Shown here: positions 1-41,150 of the stretch, in pieces
Position numbering within the stretch: the stretch's first letter is position 1
Layout of the letters: the number at the start of each line of letters is the position of its first letter
Source of the DNA: Amoebidium appalachense
Lineage: Eukaryota; Ichthyosporea
Reading direction: 5' to 3'
Length of the DNA: 64,000 nt
Assembly: GCA_963693365.1 (NCBI GenBank)
Contig: CAVNZM010000010.1
Span: 6,386,001 to 6,450,000, forward strand
Translations under genes and position numbers: made by a program
Notes under the pieces: model-generated
What the model was told of the DNA's origin: nothing
Database searches by the model: none
The model's input: the letters and a program-made list of their open reading frames with translations, nothing else

Positions 1-91
1 GCTGGTGGAAAATCTTGTTCTTTGGTTGTGGACAACGGTTTTGGTGGTTGCAACAGTGTACCGACAGAGGGTGCTTGGGTTTTTTCAACAG

Positions 92-9260
<9,169 letters not shown>

Positions 9261-9539
9261 GTGTTAGTTGAGATGTGAGTATCTGTTGCACGCACCATAT
9301 ATGGCATTTTGTGGATGAGCGTTGACAGATGATTTGCGTAAGTGATGGTGGAGGACCAGTGGACGCATCAGGACTCTTTTTAAAAGTGTGAACAGTAGGG
9401 GTCTTTTTAAACATGTCTTTTCCTGTTCTTTTTAAAAAAAAAAAAATTTTTTTTTTTTTTGGTGGTGGTGGTGGTGGTGGTGGTGGTGTGTGTGTGTGTG
9501 TGTGGTAGTGGTGGTGGTGGTGGTGGTGGTGGTGGGGAA

Positions 9540-9572
<33 letters not shown>

Positions 9573-9828
9573 TGGGGGAAGAGAAAGATTTTTGAAGGAC
9601 TCCCAAATGCAAGAAAGCGTTGCACATCTGGTTAGGACTTGCATTCACCATGCATGAAGAGCCAGCAATAATGCCTTGAGACATTTATGTGCATATGAGA
9701 TATTTTAAAGGGTTACATGGGAATTTGAACATAGACACTGGCGGCTCATAGCACTAGAATACTTCTTATGTATGTAGATAGATATATTTTTATAATTACA
9801 TTATTTATTTTTATTTTTTTTTTTTCCT

Positions 9829-9863
<35 letters not shown>

Positions 9864-10251
9864 AGTTTGTGCATGTGTAGTAGGCATTGTCAGTATGTCT
9901 TGGCTATGTATTTGGTGGCCGCTCGGGCCAGCCTGGAACGAAGTAAGAAATTGTTTTATTCGTGACCGAGTTGTGTTATGTAAGTGCTGCCTGAATTTAT
10001 TCAGTGATTTCAATGATTATTATTTTGCCTCAATTCTGTTTGTGTTAGTCTTTGATACGACACATACTCGAATATAGATGAGTGAACAAGCTCAGTCGAG
10101 TGAGGAAAAAGGTGGCTGAAATAAAATTTCAAGGTTCCATAGCGCTGAGCTTTTGAACTCTACATTCCCCCTCCCCGCCCCCCTCCCCCCCCCCCCCCCC
10201 CCCCCCATAGTGCTGAGCTTTTGAACTCTACATTCCCCCCCCCCCCCTCCC

Positions 10252-10282
<31 letters not shown>

Positions 10283-10794
10283 ACTCACACTCAGACGTCG
10301 ACCTCCCCCGAACCCCCCCCCCCCCCCACACACACACACACACAGATATACACATACCACTGCCACCAGCAACCCCACACACACACTCACTCACTCATAC
10401 TCATACACAGACCGACCTCCCCTCCCCCCTCCCCCCCTCTTCCCCCCCCCCCCCCCCCCCCCCTTCCCCCCCCTAAAAAAAAAACCCACAGACTCTCCTG
10501 ATCCCCCTCCCTCCGCCTACCCCTTAATAGAAAAAAGAAAAAGTGTGCGCATGCCCTGGCCAGCACAGTAGCGGCTATCAACATATTACATAGCCCTGAT
10601 GCATTTACCTCCTACATCGCCAACCGGCCGGATAAATACACAAGATCCCCCTGAGGATAGGGACGGCATACTAATTCGGGTCGCATTACCAGCAATGTTG
10701 CAATGGTTGTTATATGCATCTCATCCCTCACAAGGCATTAAGCCGACCTCAGAATCGCAACAAAACCTGATAAGCGAAGTTTCCCAGTTTTCAA

Positions 10795-10829
<35 letters not shown>

Positions 10830-11350
10830 TCACGGTAAACGAACCATGCACGTGCAAAATAAAGTGTCTCGGGGCTATTTAATATATTATGAGATCAGCA
10901 TCCCACTGTGTGCACCTGTCACACAGGGGAAGTTTGCTGATGAGAGTGCGTCAACACTGCCATGACCTAACTAGATATATTGGAGATATCCGAATTTCCC
11001 GGGTTGAACATGATCGCGACATGCTAACCTAGACCTTCGAGCACAAACGTATACTCACACTTCTACCTGCTTTTTTGTACACCATACAATGACAAAACCT
11101 GACGCCAAAATGAAACCAATCATATACAAGATAAATGTAAAGAATAAATCTTGACCGGAAAGCCGGAATATTCATGGCCCGGACAACCAACTCGTATCAT
11201 TGAAGGATGTTGTGGGTCCGTATCTATACTTATGAGCAATGTACAATCCTTCGGTACGATCGGTAATCTGGAAAGCTTCTTGGTATTCGCAAAAAATAGC
11301 CACCTGTGCTCTATACATGTTTAAAAACATTTAGTGCTACCCAGACTACA
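9261..11350. other. Intergenic spacer, no gene seen
   Basis: Region between the converging BAH and GH36-like genes. Contains a (GGT)n/(GT)n/G-run compound at 9461-9571, a T run near 9820-9862 and C/CA blocks at 10170-10470. A stretch of about 20 bases including GCTGAGCTTTTGAACTCTAC occurs twice (near 10143 and 10210). I see no convincing coding exon. Confidence 0.6.
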
Positions 11351-11354
11351 ATGG

Positions 11355-11605
11355 GTTTCGGGACAATGACGTGATAGATGCGTAGCGGGATAGATGTGTT
11401 CCAAGATATAAGCATAGCGGGATACATGCATAACGGGATAACATGCGCAGTGAGATAAAATGCCTATGTGATACATGTGTAGCGGGATATATTTGTTGCA
11501 GGATATATGTAGGCGTAGCAGGATACATGCATAACGGGATATATGTGTAGCAAGATATATGCCCATGCGATACATGCGTAGCGGATATGAGATGCGGTAT
11601 AGTAA
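11355..11605. repeat. Diverged ~19-bp minisatellite (TAGCGGGATA unit)
   Basis: Roughly a dozen diverged copies built on GTAGCGGGATACATGCG. It lies 150 bp past the stop codon of the GH36-like gene. Open frames here (repeated Tyr-Pro-Ala-Thr) reflect the unit only. Confidence 0.88.
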
Positions 11606-11757
11606 GGACACGAGCATCACCAATGTAGATTTGGTGATTTTAATATGGCTAAGGAACCTACGGATACATCACAAGCGTTAGGGTAATCGATGGAATACCG
11701 TAAACCATATTATGAAATGAAATGGGCAACTTCAGGCCGTCAAACCCCCTTGTTGAC

Positions 11758-19653
<7,896 letters not shown>

Positions 19654-20061
19654 TTTTACGGGCGGTGCAAAAATGTCGCCACAAAAGGTAAATTTAGAAA
19701 GTTGATTGCGAATATCAATGTTTCCCAATTGCCGATGACCTATCAAGTGGATAGTAAAGGTCACACTCGAAGGTAGCCTGCAGAATGGATATTTAGGTTA
19801 GTGCAAGGCCATATAGCCTTGAGTTGTGTTGCATACTATTGGTAATCTTGAGAAACAACTTAACAACCGCAGTGCATTTTTTTATTTTATTTTTTTTGTG
19901 GGGAGGGGGGGAGGGGGGGGGGGGGGGGGGGAGGGAGGGAGGGGTAAGGGAAAAGAAAAGGAGTTATTCCAATGGAAGCAGTGGGGTGATAGATTTTGGG
20001 GGGAAACGGAGGGAAGGGAGTAGGGAAGGGGGAGGGGGGGGGGGGGAGGAGGAGTAACGAC

Positions 20062-20127
<66 letters not shown>

Positions 20128-21239
20128 CGGTGGTGGACTATGTAAAGTATCAAAGGGCAGAAGATGTAAATGCTCAGAACAAAAACTGTTATTTGCATCA
20201 TGATACTTGGACAAAGTTATAGACTATATATTACCGGCCAGTATATTAGTAGTGAATTAAAACCACCATGACATGAACACGGCTTCAATTAATGGGATGT
20301 ATGGTATGCATTTCTTGATGAACACAGTCAGGTTTCAAACAGGGCAACACCACCCTTTACGTGATCACACGGGCGCAACGAACTCGGGACTCGCACACGT
20401 ACCACCATAAGACACATTTAGAGGTGTGTACTGGCTGTTGTTTCAATTACTTGATGTGTTTTGAATGGAAACACTGAAGGTTCGCTGCTGCATGTAGCCA
20501 AGATTTAATTGAGCCTATTATTCCCTTCTGTATGTGGTCAGTTAATGCTGTATTACAAATTGACGTTGAAAGAGATACAATAAGTAGGATGGATTCTTCA
20601 CACACTATAACTCTAAACTCTCTCCTGTGCCACTCTAACAATACCGGCGTTCTGTTTGCAACACATGTAAACCAAATTGTGTGACACCAAGAAGTTTACT
20701 CGCCGTGAATAATTGAGCATAACGGAGCGATCATTAGTGGCTTTATATAGTAGTAGGCGTGACGTAGCATGAGAAGGGAAAATTCCATGGTACGTTAGCA
20801 CCTAAAGCAGGCATAATAAAGAAGCTCGAGGCACATCTTGCCAAACAGATATCAATAATAACTCATCTCCGATAACTACATAAGCATTTTGGCTATTTCC
20901 GTGCAAATATTAGTAAAGAATGAGTGAGTAAAATATCTATATATTTGCTCATGGGACAAGCACGACATCACATTTATATCAAAACATTTGCACGCACTCA
21001 AGGTTATGGGTAGAGATAACCCAATCAGCACAAAGCTATGGAAGATATGTGTCCAGATCTTGACAGAATTTGATAGTATATGCACAACTGGAATGTACAG
21101 CAAGTGCCCCTCAAAAGGTCTATTTTTATATGAAATTAAATCACACAGCCGATATGAGTAGTTTTTTTTTTTTTTTTTAAGGCTACTGGAGCTGCTAAAT
21201 CTCTTCTATACCCGCGTCCATCTCGTCCACACACACATA
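19654..21239. other. Intergenic spacer, head-to-head genes
   Basis: Between the start of the GH36-like gene (minus) and the reductase remnant (plus). A G-rich block at 19901-20055 and (GT)n at 20064-20125 are the only obvious structures. An upstream in-frame ATG for the GH36-like gene exists at 19764, but the signal peptide favours 19653. No exon recognised from 20130 to 21240. Confidence 0.55.
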
Positions 21240-21345
21240 GCGGGATGACTATATATATCCTGATTGGCTGGGATTATCTCAGAGTCTCAAACCGGTTGCT
21301 ATTGGCTAAGCTTTAACCAATCGGCAGGCTTGGCTGTTTTACGCT
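21240..21345 (+). promoter_or_regulatory. Promoter-like region: TATATATA and three CCAAT boxes
   Basis: TATATATA at about 21250, then ATTGG at 21264 and 21301 (reverse CCAAT) and CCAAT at 21317, all within 80 bases. It lies some 250 bases before the first recognisable exon of the reductase remnant. CCAAT boxes are known eukaryotic promoter elements; the assignment to this gene is inferred. Confidence 0.45.
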
Positions 21346-21579
21346 CAGTCTAGGTGCAATGCCTGCCGCCTGAGGTCCGCCTGGCCAACATTGTACATGT
21401 ACATGTTGCAACCGTGCATTGGCCAGCATGGGCCCACAGGGACGGTGCACGCTTCATGGTTTGTATGGGCGGGTGGGTGGGTTGGGGGGGAGCGGGGGAG
21501 AGGGGAGGGGGGGAGGGGGGGGGGGGAGGGCAAAACAACCACACCCGCGCGCTAACCACACACGTACGGCACCTCCTAG

Positions 21580-21822
21580 GTTGCCCCTCTTCGGCAGCTG
21601 GTAACCGACCCCAAGTACCCCCTAGAGCTTGTGGAGGCAGATCTGCTGAACCCTGAAGGCAAGCCGGCAGCAGTGAAGTATTTTCCCACTCCCCCCCCCC
21701 CAACCTCCCCCCCCCCCCCCCCCCCCTCCTCCCCCCTCCGCCTTTTGCATACCACTTCCGGCACGCACACACATAGGCACCCACACACGCACACATGCGC
21801 TCGCGCGCGCGCACACACACAC

Positions 21823-21860
<38 letters not shown>

Positions 21861-22244
21861 AACCCACTCTTTCCTTCCGCCTTTTGGCCTGTGCAGGCAG
21901 ATCCGCGTACACTGGGTTGGCTTGCGTTTGACGGTTTTTGCTGTTTTAGCAGACTTGTCGTCAACACCCCTCTGCCGTGGGTTCCTTCTTTCTCTGATAT
22001 CCTTTCTGCTCCCCCTCCTTCCCATCTTTCCCTTCCCCTTGGAATCAAAGTTTCAAAATCTCAACCATGACGTGTCAATGTCTGTGACTATGTCTTGCTG
22101 TAACTTTCAATGGTATGTGAATGCTTTTAGGCATCGCAACCAGCAGGTTGGTGAGGGTGCTGTGCTATCAACGGTCCAAGTTAGTTGTTTCCCGGGTTTG
22201 GCTAATCTGACAGTGCACCTGATGTTAAATGGTAACTGGCCAGC

Positions 22245-22334
<90 letters not shown>

Positions 22335-23439
22335 CACACACACACACACACACGGCCTTCTTTTCGTCCATCCTCCATCTATACTGCCTGCACTCCAACT
22401 CACCAAATCACACGCTTCTTCCCCCCCCCCCCCCCCCCCTCCTCCTCCCTCAGGGACGTGGACTACGTGCTGCACACTGCCTCCCCCCTTGTCACCCATG
22501 TCAAACATGAGGACGAGCTCATCAAGCCGGCAGTCGGGGGTACTCTCAGTGTGCTGCGTGCCTGTGCCAGCCCGGACTCAAAGGTGTGCGCGCGTGTGTG
22601 TGTAGATCCCTACTTCCCCATCTCCCAACCTCTGTCTGAAGTGTATGGGTAGCGTGTGTGAAGGGGAAGAGAAAGGCCGGGAAGGGGGGGGGGGGGGGGG
22701 GGGACGAGAGGGATCTCTATCTGAAGATGGTTGATTTTGTGGAATTTGAGGGGCTCAGGCTACTTGCCAAACACTGTCATTGATTAATCACACTACCAGC
22801 CCCCATCCCCCCCCCCCCCCCCCCCCCACCCCACCCCCCGCACTTCCCGCCCCACCCTCCACCCACCTAAAGGTTCGGTTACTGGTGTTGTGAATGATAA
22901 TGTCCAAAACAACAAATGACTGGCGGCTACCGACAATTAGAGGACCCCCTCCTTTATCCCCCCCTCCCCCCTCTCCCCCATCCCTCCACCCCTCTCTCTT
23001 CAACGGGCCACCCGGATTCCTTACAGAAGTCGAAGATTTTAGGGGTGGGGTTGGTGGGGGTGGGGGGGGGGGACTGGGGTGGGGGGAGGAGGGGTTGAGA
23101 GGGGGAAGAGGGGAGGGGGATGGAGTGGTAGAACGAGTTATGAGAGAGCAGAGAAGGAGAGATACATCTTGAGCTCCTTCCTCACTTTGCCCATATTAAG
23201 ACCCTCCCCTCCCCTCCCTCCCCCCGCCCTACCACCTTCCACCATCTACCACCCTCCCCCCCCCTCCATCTTTACAAGACGCGACACGTAACCGCTCACC
23301 CATACATCCTCTCACACACTTTCACTACACTCAAAGTAAAAAATACTTAGGCCTAAATACACACTGTCATGCACGCATAGACAATCACGCACACCCACCC
23401 ACCCATAAACACACCCTTGAACACACGTACACGCACACG

Positions 23440-23487
<48 letters not shown>

Positions 23488-23971
23488 CCACCCACCCACC
23501 CACCCCCACCCCCCCCTTCCCCCCGTACGCCCACCCTCCCTTCCCTGCCCACCCTCCCCCGCCCTCCCCTCGCCCTACACACACACACGTACACATACAC
23601 GTGCAGGTCGAACGTGTAAGTGTTACCAGCAGCATTGTAGCGATTGCGGCAGGTCGTGACCGCACTCTGCCCGGTGGCCACGTGTTCACTGAGAAGGAAT
23701 GGACCAACCCGGCCAACTGCAAGACATAACCTTACTGGAAGAGCAAGACTCTGGCTGAAAAGGCGGCGTGGGACTTTGTCAAATCCATCCCAGAAAACGG
23801 AAACAAGTATTGATTCTTCTTTACCCCCCCCCCCCCCCCCCCCCCCTCACAACAATCGATTTCCTACTAACCCCCCCCCCCCCCCCCCGGGCCCTCCCCT
23901 CTTTCACATACACCACATACCCGCTCACTCACACACGGGCACACAGACACGCACACACACTCACTCACAAG

Positions 23972-24003
<32 letters not shown>

Positions 24004-24016
24004 TTCACACTTCTGG

Positions 24017-24078
<62 letters not shown>

Positions 24079-24337
24079 CACACACACACACACAAACAGG
24101 TGCAGAACTGCAGTAGCACCCAATTTTTTCTTTCGTTTGTACTCCGTTTTCGATCCCCAGGCACGCACCATTCTTCCCGACATCGGCTACAACTTCAAAA
24201 TCGATAACAGCCAATCAAAAGAGGTTTTGGGCATCACGTATCGCCCTGTCGAAACGGCTTTGATAGATACCGGACACGACTTGATCCAAAAGGGAAGCTT
24301 GCAAAAGACAAAGAAGTACAAGCCACCAGCAAACTGA
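21580..24337 (+). pseudogene. Dihydroflavonol-reductase/cinnamoyl-CoA-reductase-type remnant
   Basis: Recognisable exons: 21580-21677 (VAPLRQLVTDPKYPLELVEA, then DLLNPEG), 22454-22583 (DVDYVLHTASPLVTHV), 23607-23806 (VTSSIVAIAAG, then WKSKTLAEKAAWDFV with the family's SKTLAEKAAW) and 24161-24337 (GITYRPVETALIDTGHDLIQ, TGA stop). This is the extended short-chain reductase family that reduces ketones or aldehydes with NAD(P)H. Three defects: no exon with the N-terminal GxxGxxG cofactor loop is visible; a TAA at 23727-23729 interrupts the 23607 exon just before the conserved SKTLAEK segment; and about 100 residues expected between the last two exons are absent, with junction phases that do not match. 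Either a decayed gene or one damaged in assembly. Only about 200 of the usual 330 residues are present. Confidence 0.68.
22247..22352. repeat. (CA)n microsatellite
   Basis: CA repeat with one AACA break, in the intron between the 21580 and 22454 exons of the reductase remnant. Similar shorter CA blocks occur at 21826-21859, 23450-23483 and 24033-24076. Confidence 0.93.
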
Positions 24338-25315
24338 TACAGTGAGTGTGGAGGGGATGCACACAAGAATGTTTGGTGCGTACAAATTTTCTACGGGAGT
24401 TTTCATTTTCCGGGGTTTTTGTGGGCAGATGCCATACCGTTTTAGATGCTTAGGCCTATATTAAGGTTTACCCCATTTTGTAACAAGATCCCAACGTCCC
24501 CACGTTTTTCTCTAACAGGCACTGGGCTGGCACTGTATTAAATTGCTTTTGGGTTTTTTGATTGGGTTTATGACATTGTAAGCTGTGTATTATAAAATTA
24601 TCATTCTGCCTTTTCTTTTGGCCTCGTGGTTGGTCTATCTGATTTTTTATTTTTTATTTTCCCAGTTGGCGTAGCAATTAATTTACACCTAATGGGTATG
24701 GGTATGTATTTGCCCATGTGGTGCTTCTGAACAGTGATTGAACCATGTACATGTTCATCAATGTTTTTCCCAAACCAACAAGTGATCCTTCATATGTAGC
24801 CCTCTGTATTACCTATTATACGGGCCTTAACCACCTAATGCTCGATACATATGATATGGCTGTTTAGTATGAACAGCGGCTTTATGTAGAAATCTTGCAT
24901 CAGATCTAGGTACTGAAAATGGCACCGACTTTTTTTATCATCACACAACAGGCAAATAAACTTCCATTCATTCTCTTCTCGCGATTCTCGTGGGTTGATC
25001 CTTCCCCCCCCCCCCCCCCCCAAACACCCCCCACCCTCCATCCACACACACACACACACACTCTCTCTCTCTCTCTTTCTCACACACCACCACCACCACC
25101 ACCATTTAAGTAGATCTACGGAATGTTTCCATTCAGCTAATATTAGCGATTGATTCAAAATCCGATCCCCTTTGATTAACTCGACTACAGCTGTGAAGAT
25201 CCAGACCTATGATACGTGATTCAAAATAACGCAACCCGACCACCAATAGCTCAATAATAAAACAAATAAAAAAGCAGGAATATGTATGGAGTTATCATTT
25301 AAAGAGTGATGAATT
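24338..25315. other. Intergenic spacer between converging genes
   Basis: A/T-richer than its surroundings, with a short C/CA/CT block at 25004-25082 and (CCA)n at 25086-25103. Probably holds the 3' untranslated ends of both neighbours. I see no exon. Confidence 0.55.
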
Positions 25316-35684
<10,369 letters not shown>

Positions 35685-36896
35685 TCTCAGGCAGCAGAAG
35701 AAGCCGGGGCGGCTAATGACTGAAGACTGAATGCAAGGGTGAAAAGACTTTGTGCACTACAATTTTTTCGATACAACATTGGAATTTGGAGGAAAAAGGT
35801 TAGAAGGGGAGTTGGTAGTTAGTATCCCGGAAATATCGACTAACCTGCTTGTATGTTACATTTATTCTCGTGCACTTTGTGGTAAATAATATGGACAAAA
35901 TCCCCAGACTAAACTAACACCGATACCACATAAGCCAACATCAACAGAAACTTCAGAGCCTCATAAACTCATTATTGCTTGACAATGCTCGTGTTATGCA
36001 CACTAAGTGAAGTTGAAACAACAATCTTCAAGAGGTTGTGGAGAGAATCGGATGCATTCACGAACAGTTTGGGCCGGATAGGGGGATACTATCAGAGGGG
36101 AAATGAGGTGGCGAAAAGGAAATCGCATTGTCTTAAGGGGAGAGGGGGGAGGGGGGGGCGGCGGGGGGCAGGGGGGGGGGGGGGGGGTCCCCATTTTGCT
36201 TGTCTTTTGCTTTAGTGCCAGTTTGCAGACCCAGGTATCCAAGGAGGGTTAAGTCCCCATACGAGAGTCCACAGCCAGGCACATGTCGTATCGTGGCCAA
36301 CATAGTTGCTGTTGTTCAGAGCCAGAACTTGGTGGTGGTTGATGTGCAGTTGGAACGCAATAACTACCTTATTACTGAGTTTTTCTTTCTTGTTTTTATC
36401 GAGTCATTGAGCTCGCTTAGCTTTTTTTTTGCTCGTGTTTGGAAAAAGTGTTTGTGGGTTGATAAGAGAACACAACAACAACAAGACAAGCGTCACATGA
36501 GAGCTCGTCACATGCACGGTGACACACACGTTTATAGTGGCTCACTGAATTTTTAGGTAACCAATCAAAAGATTATCAATTAGCCATACTTGGCTAGTAT
36601 ACAGAATGATGCGCGCTTAGCTAATCAGTAGCTTGAATCTGTGAGCCACTCAGACTGATCGGTGCATGTCATGGACTCATGGGTCTGTCTTTCAGCCTGG
36701 CACGGTTGCACGGTGCAGCGTACTAAAGGTCTGTAGTGTTACATGTAGATAGTTTCAGCGTTTGATGGTAGTAAAAACAACATGTACATCATTACCCAAC
36801 AGTTAGTCATTCACGTTGAAACCGCTTTTGTGGCTACTCAGAGTCCCTGCCGCTAAGTACTCCGATCAGAGTACATTTCGGATGCATCACCTGTGC
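35685..36896. other. Gene-free flank upstream of FZR1-like gene
   Basis: No exon recognised. Presumably holds the promoter of the FZR1-like gene, but no TATA box or other strong motif is apparent. A G-rich block lies at 36139-36187. Confidence 0.5.
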
Positions 36897-37519
36897 CCTA
36901 TTATGAATGATAGATCGCAGATCGAAAACGTTGGCAAAAGCCAACGTTTTAGCCATATATGGCTTTAAACACGTTGTATTACCATTGGTTTACACCGCAC
37001 CACCATTAAACTCTCCCAAAACGTAGGGGAGAGCAAGGGCTATCGATAGATACCAAGCATGTGGGGGTTGATGATGGTCGAGCGAGATCATGTGCGGCGA
37101 TGCACGGCTGAAACACCTGTTTTTTCTTTCCTTTTTCCTTTGTTCTCTATTTGATATAGAGAGAAATTCTAAACGGTTGCTCTCACCACCCCCAAACTTC
37201 AGGAGTGTGTGTGGATACCCTTTGGGTACCTTGCCCCCAAACATCATCACCAACATGCGAAAGCATCTGATCCTTCCTTATGGGCACCAGCCCCTTATCG
37301 CTATGAAAACAGGAGATTTGATGCACATGTTTGCACAATGCTACAAATACAACAGACCAAAATCTGTTTTTATTTGCCTCCCACATATATAAGTATAGTA
37401 TACAACAAATACACTATGCCACAACCACCCGTCGCAACATCAGACTATACGTGAGTCTCACACAACACCAAAAGAGATTGTCAAGGACTCTGTGGGTGGG
37501 TGTTGTTTGTCTATACGTA

Positions 37520-37553
<34 letters not shown>

Positions 37554-38358
37554 CGTGTGTGTGCGCGCGCATAGCATCATAAACGAGTGTATCTGGTGCG
37601 CTTTTCATAACGGGAGCACCAGAGGCAGTGCGAGACCGTTGCTGTCGAGTAATAGGCTGTGCCCCAACGTGAGCTTGGGTATGAGGAACTTTCCTCCTCA
37701 CGCCTTTCTAGCTGGGGTTGGGCATAAGAGCCTGCGGCAGCTATCTGCAAAACGACCCACTGGCTTTGCACCCTTCTGCCCTTTCCCCACCAAAATACTG
37801 ATAGGCGTAGTGTTGGGTTCACCGTGGCCATATACCATTGAAAGTGACCCTGCCCTCGAGCTGCCCTCGAGCTGCTCATCCTGCTACTCATCACCGAACA
37901 ACTGCCTGCTCTACCGCTCATTATTGCGATCTCGCCGTCAAACACAGACGCCTACGTCCTGACTATAAGTTTTACTCCCAAAGTGCGTCGCCAAAACGAT
38001 AGCCGAAAGGCGAGCAACAAGCACACGGAAGACATAAAGGAAAGAAGCTTAAGAACACAAAACGTGAACGAGTTCGTACTGATCGATCGATCAGTCGACG
38101 AACAGCAAAAAAAAACGCGAAAAAAACAGCGACCACATGCTTTTCTGAGCCCATGCATATGGAATAGAAACCGCAGCTTGCACTTTTCGGCGGTCACCCA
38201 AAGACAAAAAAGTCTGTTTATATAGCCTTCTAATGGGGCGTACCAAGAAACCCTGGTTCCGACGGCCCAATAGCGCTGCAGGTGGGGTCGCAGGAAAACG
38301 TTAATTTCGCCAACGTTTTGGTTGAAAACGTTACAACAATCTGCGATCTATCAATAAG
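36897..38358. mobile_element. Candidate non-autonomous DNA transposon with TIRs
   Basis: The 14-mer GATAGATCGCAGAT at 36909-36922 recurs inverted at 38339-38352, with CCTATTAT (left) and CCTTATT (reverse of right) just outside. AAAACGTTGGC is present inside both ends (36925-36935 and, inverted, 38309-38319). The left end also holds a perfect 11-bp hairpin around an AAAA loop (36925-36950). The 1.4 kb interior has a (GT)n block and short frames but nothing I recognise as transposase. The terminal repeats have indels, so the boundaries are approximate. Confidence 0.5.
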
Positions 38359-39510
38359 GCCGCTCACGCGTGGTCCCACCCGCCGCTCTAGCTAGTCTAG
38401 ATCTCCAGGCTATGTACCCACTGGCCTACGTAAGTGGCCGGGCACTACTACGCCTGCGGCAACATAAAAAGAAAAGAAAGAAAGAAAGAAAAAGAGGCCG
38501 CAGGGAAGACAGCACTCAGAGTGACTAGGTGCTGACGCCAGCATCTAGATCTAGATCTCATGGGCCAATAGATAGCCCGGGCCTAGAGTACTGTAGATCT
38601 TGTAGATCCGGTATACAACCGCAGTGCACACTGGCCGCCGCCCCGCGGGCAGGCACGCACAGTCTCGAGGGAGTGTGTTACTTACAAGTTTTGATAGGCA
38701 CTTAACTTTGCGCATGCCATGTTTCTGTCTCCGTGCCGTATTACAGTATATACATGAAGTTTTTGCTAGCGTGATACTCATTTTACACATGAAAGCATGT
38801 ATGTGTGTGTCATACATGTGCACGTGCATCATGCCTAATCACATGCCCATCAAGAGACTCTCGAGATCTGAGCCCATGGTCACGCACATCATATGCGCCG
38901 TGGATTAGGGCCCACGCACATCATGTGGGCCGTGGTCGTCATGTCCCATGTACATGTTCAAGTGTGCGCACGCACGCGAGGTGCCCATTACGTACTTGAA
39001 ATTTCTGGCCCATTTTCTCATTCAAGGGGCTGTGGACCACGTCTCTTGAAAATGTTCACTCATGACAAAATTTTAAAGCCTTGCGTTCGCTATAGTCTTA
39101 CGTGAACCTGACATTTCAAGAAATTTATGGAGCCACGTGTTCGTTTTTACACGAACCTGACAAGGATTTGGGATACGGAAACGATAGACCTATGCATGCC
39201 TTGAAATTGTTGCAAAAGTTTCGGAGGTTTCCGACGTGCTGCTGAGGATCTGACTGGTGCCGCTGCTTGGCGTATGCTCTCTATAGAATCTGTACTGATG
39301 TACTGATGATCGAGACCATGCATATGGTACTGTCCAGCCTACCAGGTGTGCCCGGTGAAAGAATCATGACAACAGCCCCAGCCAGACGAAGCCCACGAGT
39401 TTGACACTGCTGTTTTGGGTGTGGTTCGTATGTGGGTCACGGATACCACAAGGACCTACACATCGCATCTTTATTGTGTAGACATAATATAGTGCCACTG
39501 CGCCTTTTCA

Positions 39511-39547
<37 letters not shown>

Positions 39548-40182
39548 ACTGGGAAAAAAAAACAAACAAAAAAAAAGAACAAAACACCTACCCACACTCC
39601 CCCGCCTTCTGCTGCGACAAGGGGAAAAAAAGTCGGTTATTGCCCTCTGCTCAGAAAATCAGAAACCGGCACGAGCATGAGAAACTGGCAAACTCGAGCC
39701 GTGTACTGTACCAAGTTAAAATGCAATACTCGTTTTTACACAACACACAAAATAACGTAGCCTTCAAATAGTTGTGCTCCCATTTATGCACTGTGTGTAC
39801 GCGTTATGTTCATGTAACCCGTGGAACCTTGGCCCCACATCCACACTCCACCTGTGCAACTTCCGTCATTAAATTACTAAGGTAAGAAAATTTCTCAATA
39901 AAAGAAAAATCGTCCCAAGGCTACAATGAGTCCCCTCCCCCCCCCCCCCCCCTCCCCCCCCCCCCCCCCCCCCCCCCAGCGAACTATGTTAAGACCATTA
40001 TCAAAATAGTGCCGAGTATCCAGTATCACAGCTTTGAACAAGTATGCTGAGCCCCCCTCCGCCCTCTCCCGTATCCCCTCCTCCCCCCCGTCTCCCTGCA
40101 GTAATTACATATATACCATAGAAGCTCTCCTTCTGAAACACCACTGTGCGCACTGCCAGTGTCGTCTAGCCCCTCTGCAGCC

Positions 40183-40214
<32 letters not shown>

Positions 40215-41150
40215 TTCCCTCTCCCTTCCCCATCCCCTTCCGCCCTCCGCGAGCTCCACTCACCCACCTACCCGGCCACCGACCCTAATAATTAGACCGG
40301 ACGTTACAACCTTCTTGCCAAAAATAGCTTCCTGATTGCACTGCGTGTGTGTTCAGCTCCAAACGTACGATTCTCGTGAGATGTTTACAGGAAGCAGAAA
40401 CTTCGCTGTAAAGCCCTGATAATAAAGATAAAACCAGCCAAGAGGTTTACGCAAAGCCCGGAGCTACTGTGACTACAACCGGGCACCGTGAAGTCCGCAC
40501 GGCGAGAGTATGAAGGGTCCTAAAAAACAATCATCCACTCACTCACTCACCCACCCACATCCACCCGCGGCCCACCCACCTAGCCAATCAACCACCCGCC
40601 CTCCGTTTCACCCAGCCTCCGCTCTATCCACCCTTCTCCTCTCCCTACCACCCACCCTCTACACCCACACGGAAGGCGTTTCTTTCAGCGCCTCGGACCG
40701 TGGTTCCTCAGCCTTTCCCTAAAAATAGGCCCTGCTCAATGCAAGCCCGGGCCTACATACTGCACGTCACGCTAATATTCTTACTCCCGAGCAATACAGG
40801 TATTTTCTGGTCGGAGACGAGGCACATTGCACATTGCAACATTAGTTTCTGTCAGCACCTTTCATAGTACATTCTTTCAACATGTATTTTCCTTAGCTTG
40901 TTTTCCCCCTCTGCGACGCTTGGATGAGGCTCCTTCGCCCGCCCGCGGCGCCAGCCCACCGGGCTCACATCCTCCATTTTTGGGGTAAAAAGGAACAAAT
41001 TAAATTTCGTGCCCCTATTGCTGCATTAAAGCAGTAAAGGCTAACTTACGAAATGTAAAATCTCATTTCAATGTTTATAATTTAGTATACATTTGTTGTC
41101 ATTGATTGAAATCACCGCTACCAGTGCCCTGCTTCGGGCTGCTATATTCG
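38359..41150. other. Gene-poor spacer
   Basis: No exon recognised. Contains a tandem duplication of CACGCACATCAT(A/G)TG at 38880-38935 with GGCCGTGG flanks, a C run at 39513-39545, C-rich blocks at 39937-39977 and 40183-40214, and CCCACCCA-type tracts at 40540-40680. Confidence 0.5.

Noticed and set aside
23727-23729. Reassignment of TAA to an amino acid
   Set aside because: TAA ends the BAH and BAG1-like genes in the window, and TAG and TGA end others, so the standard code holds.
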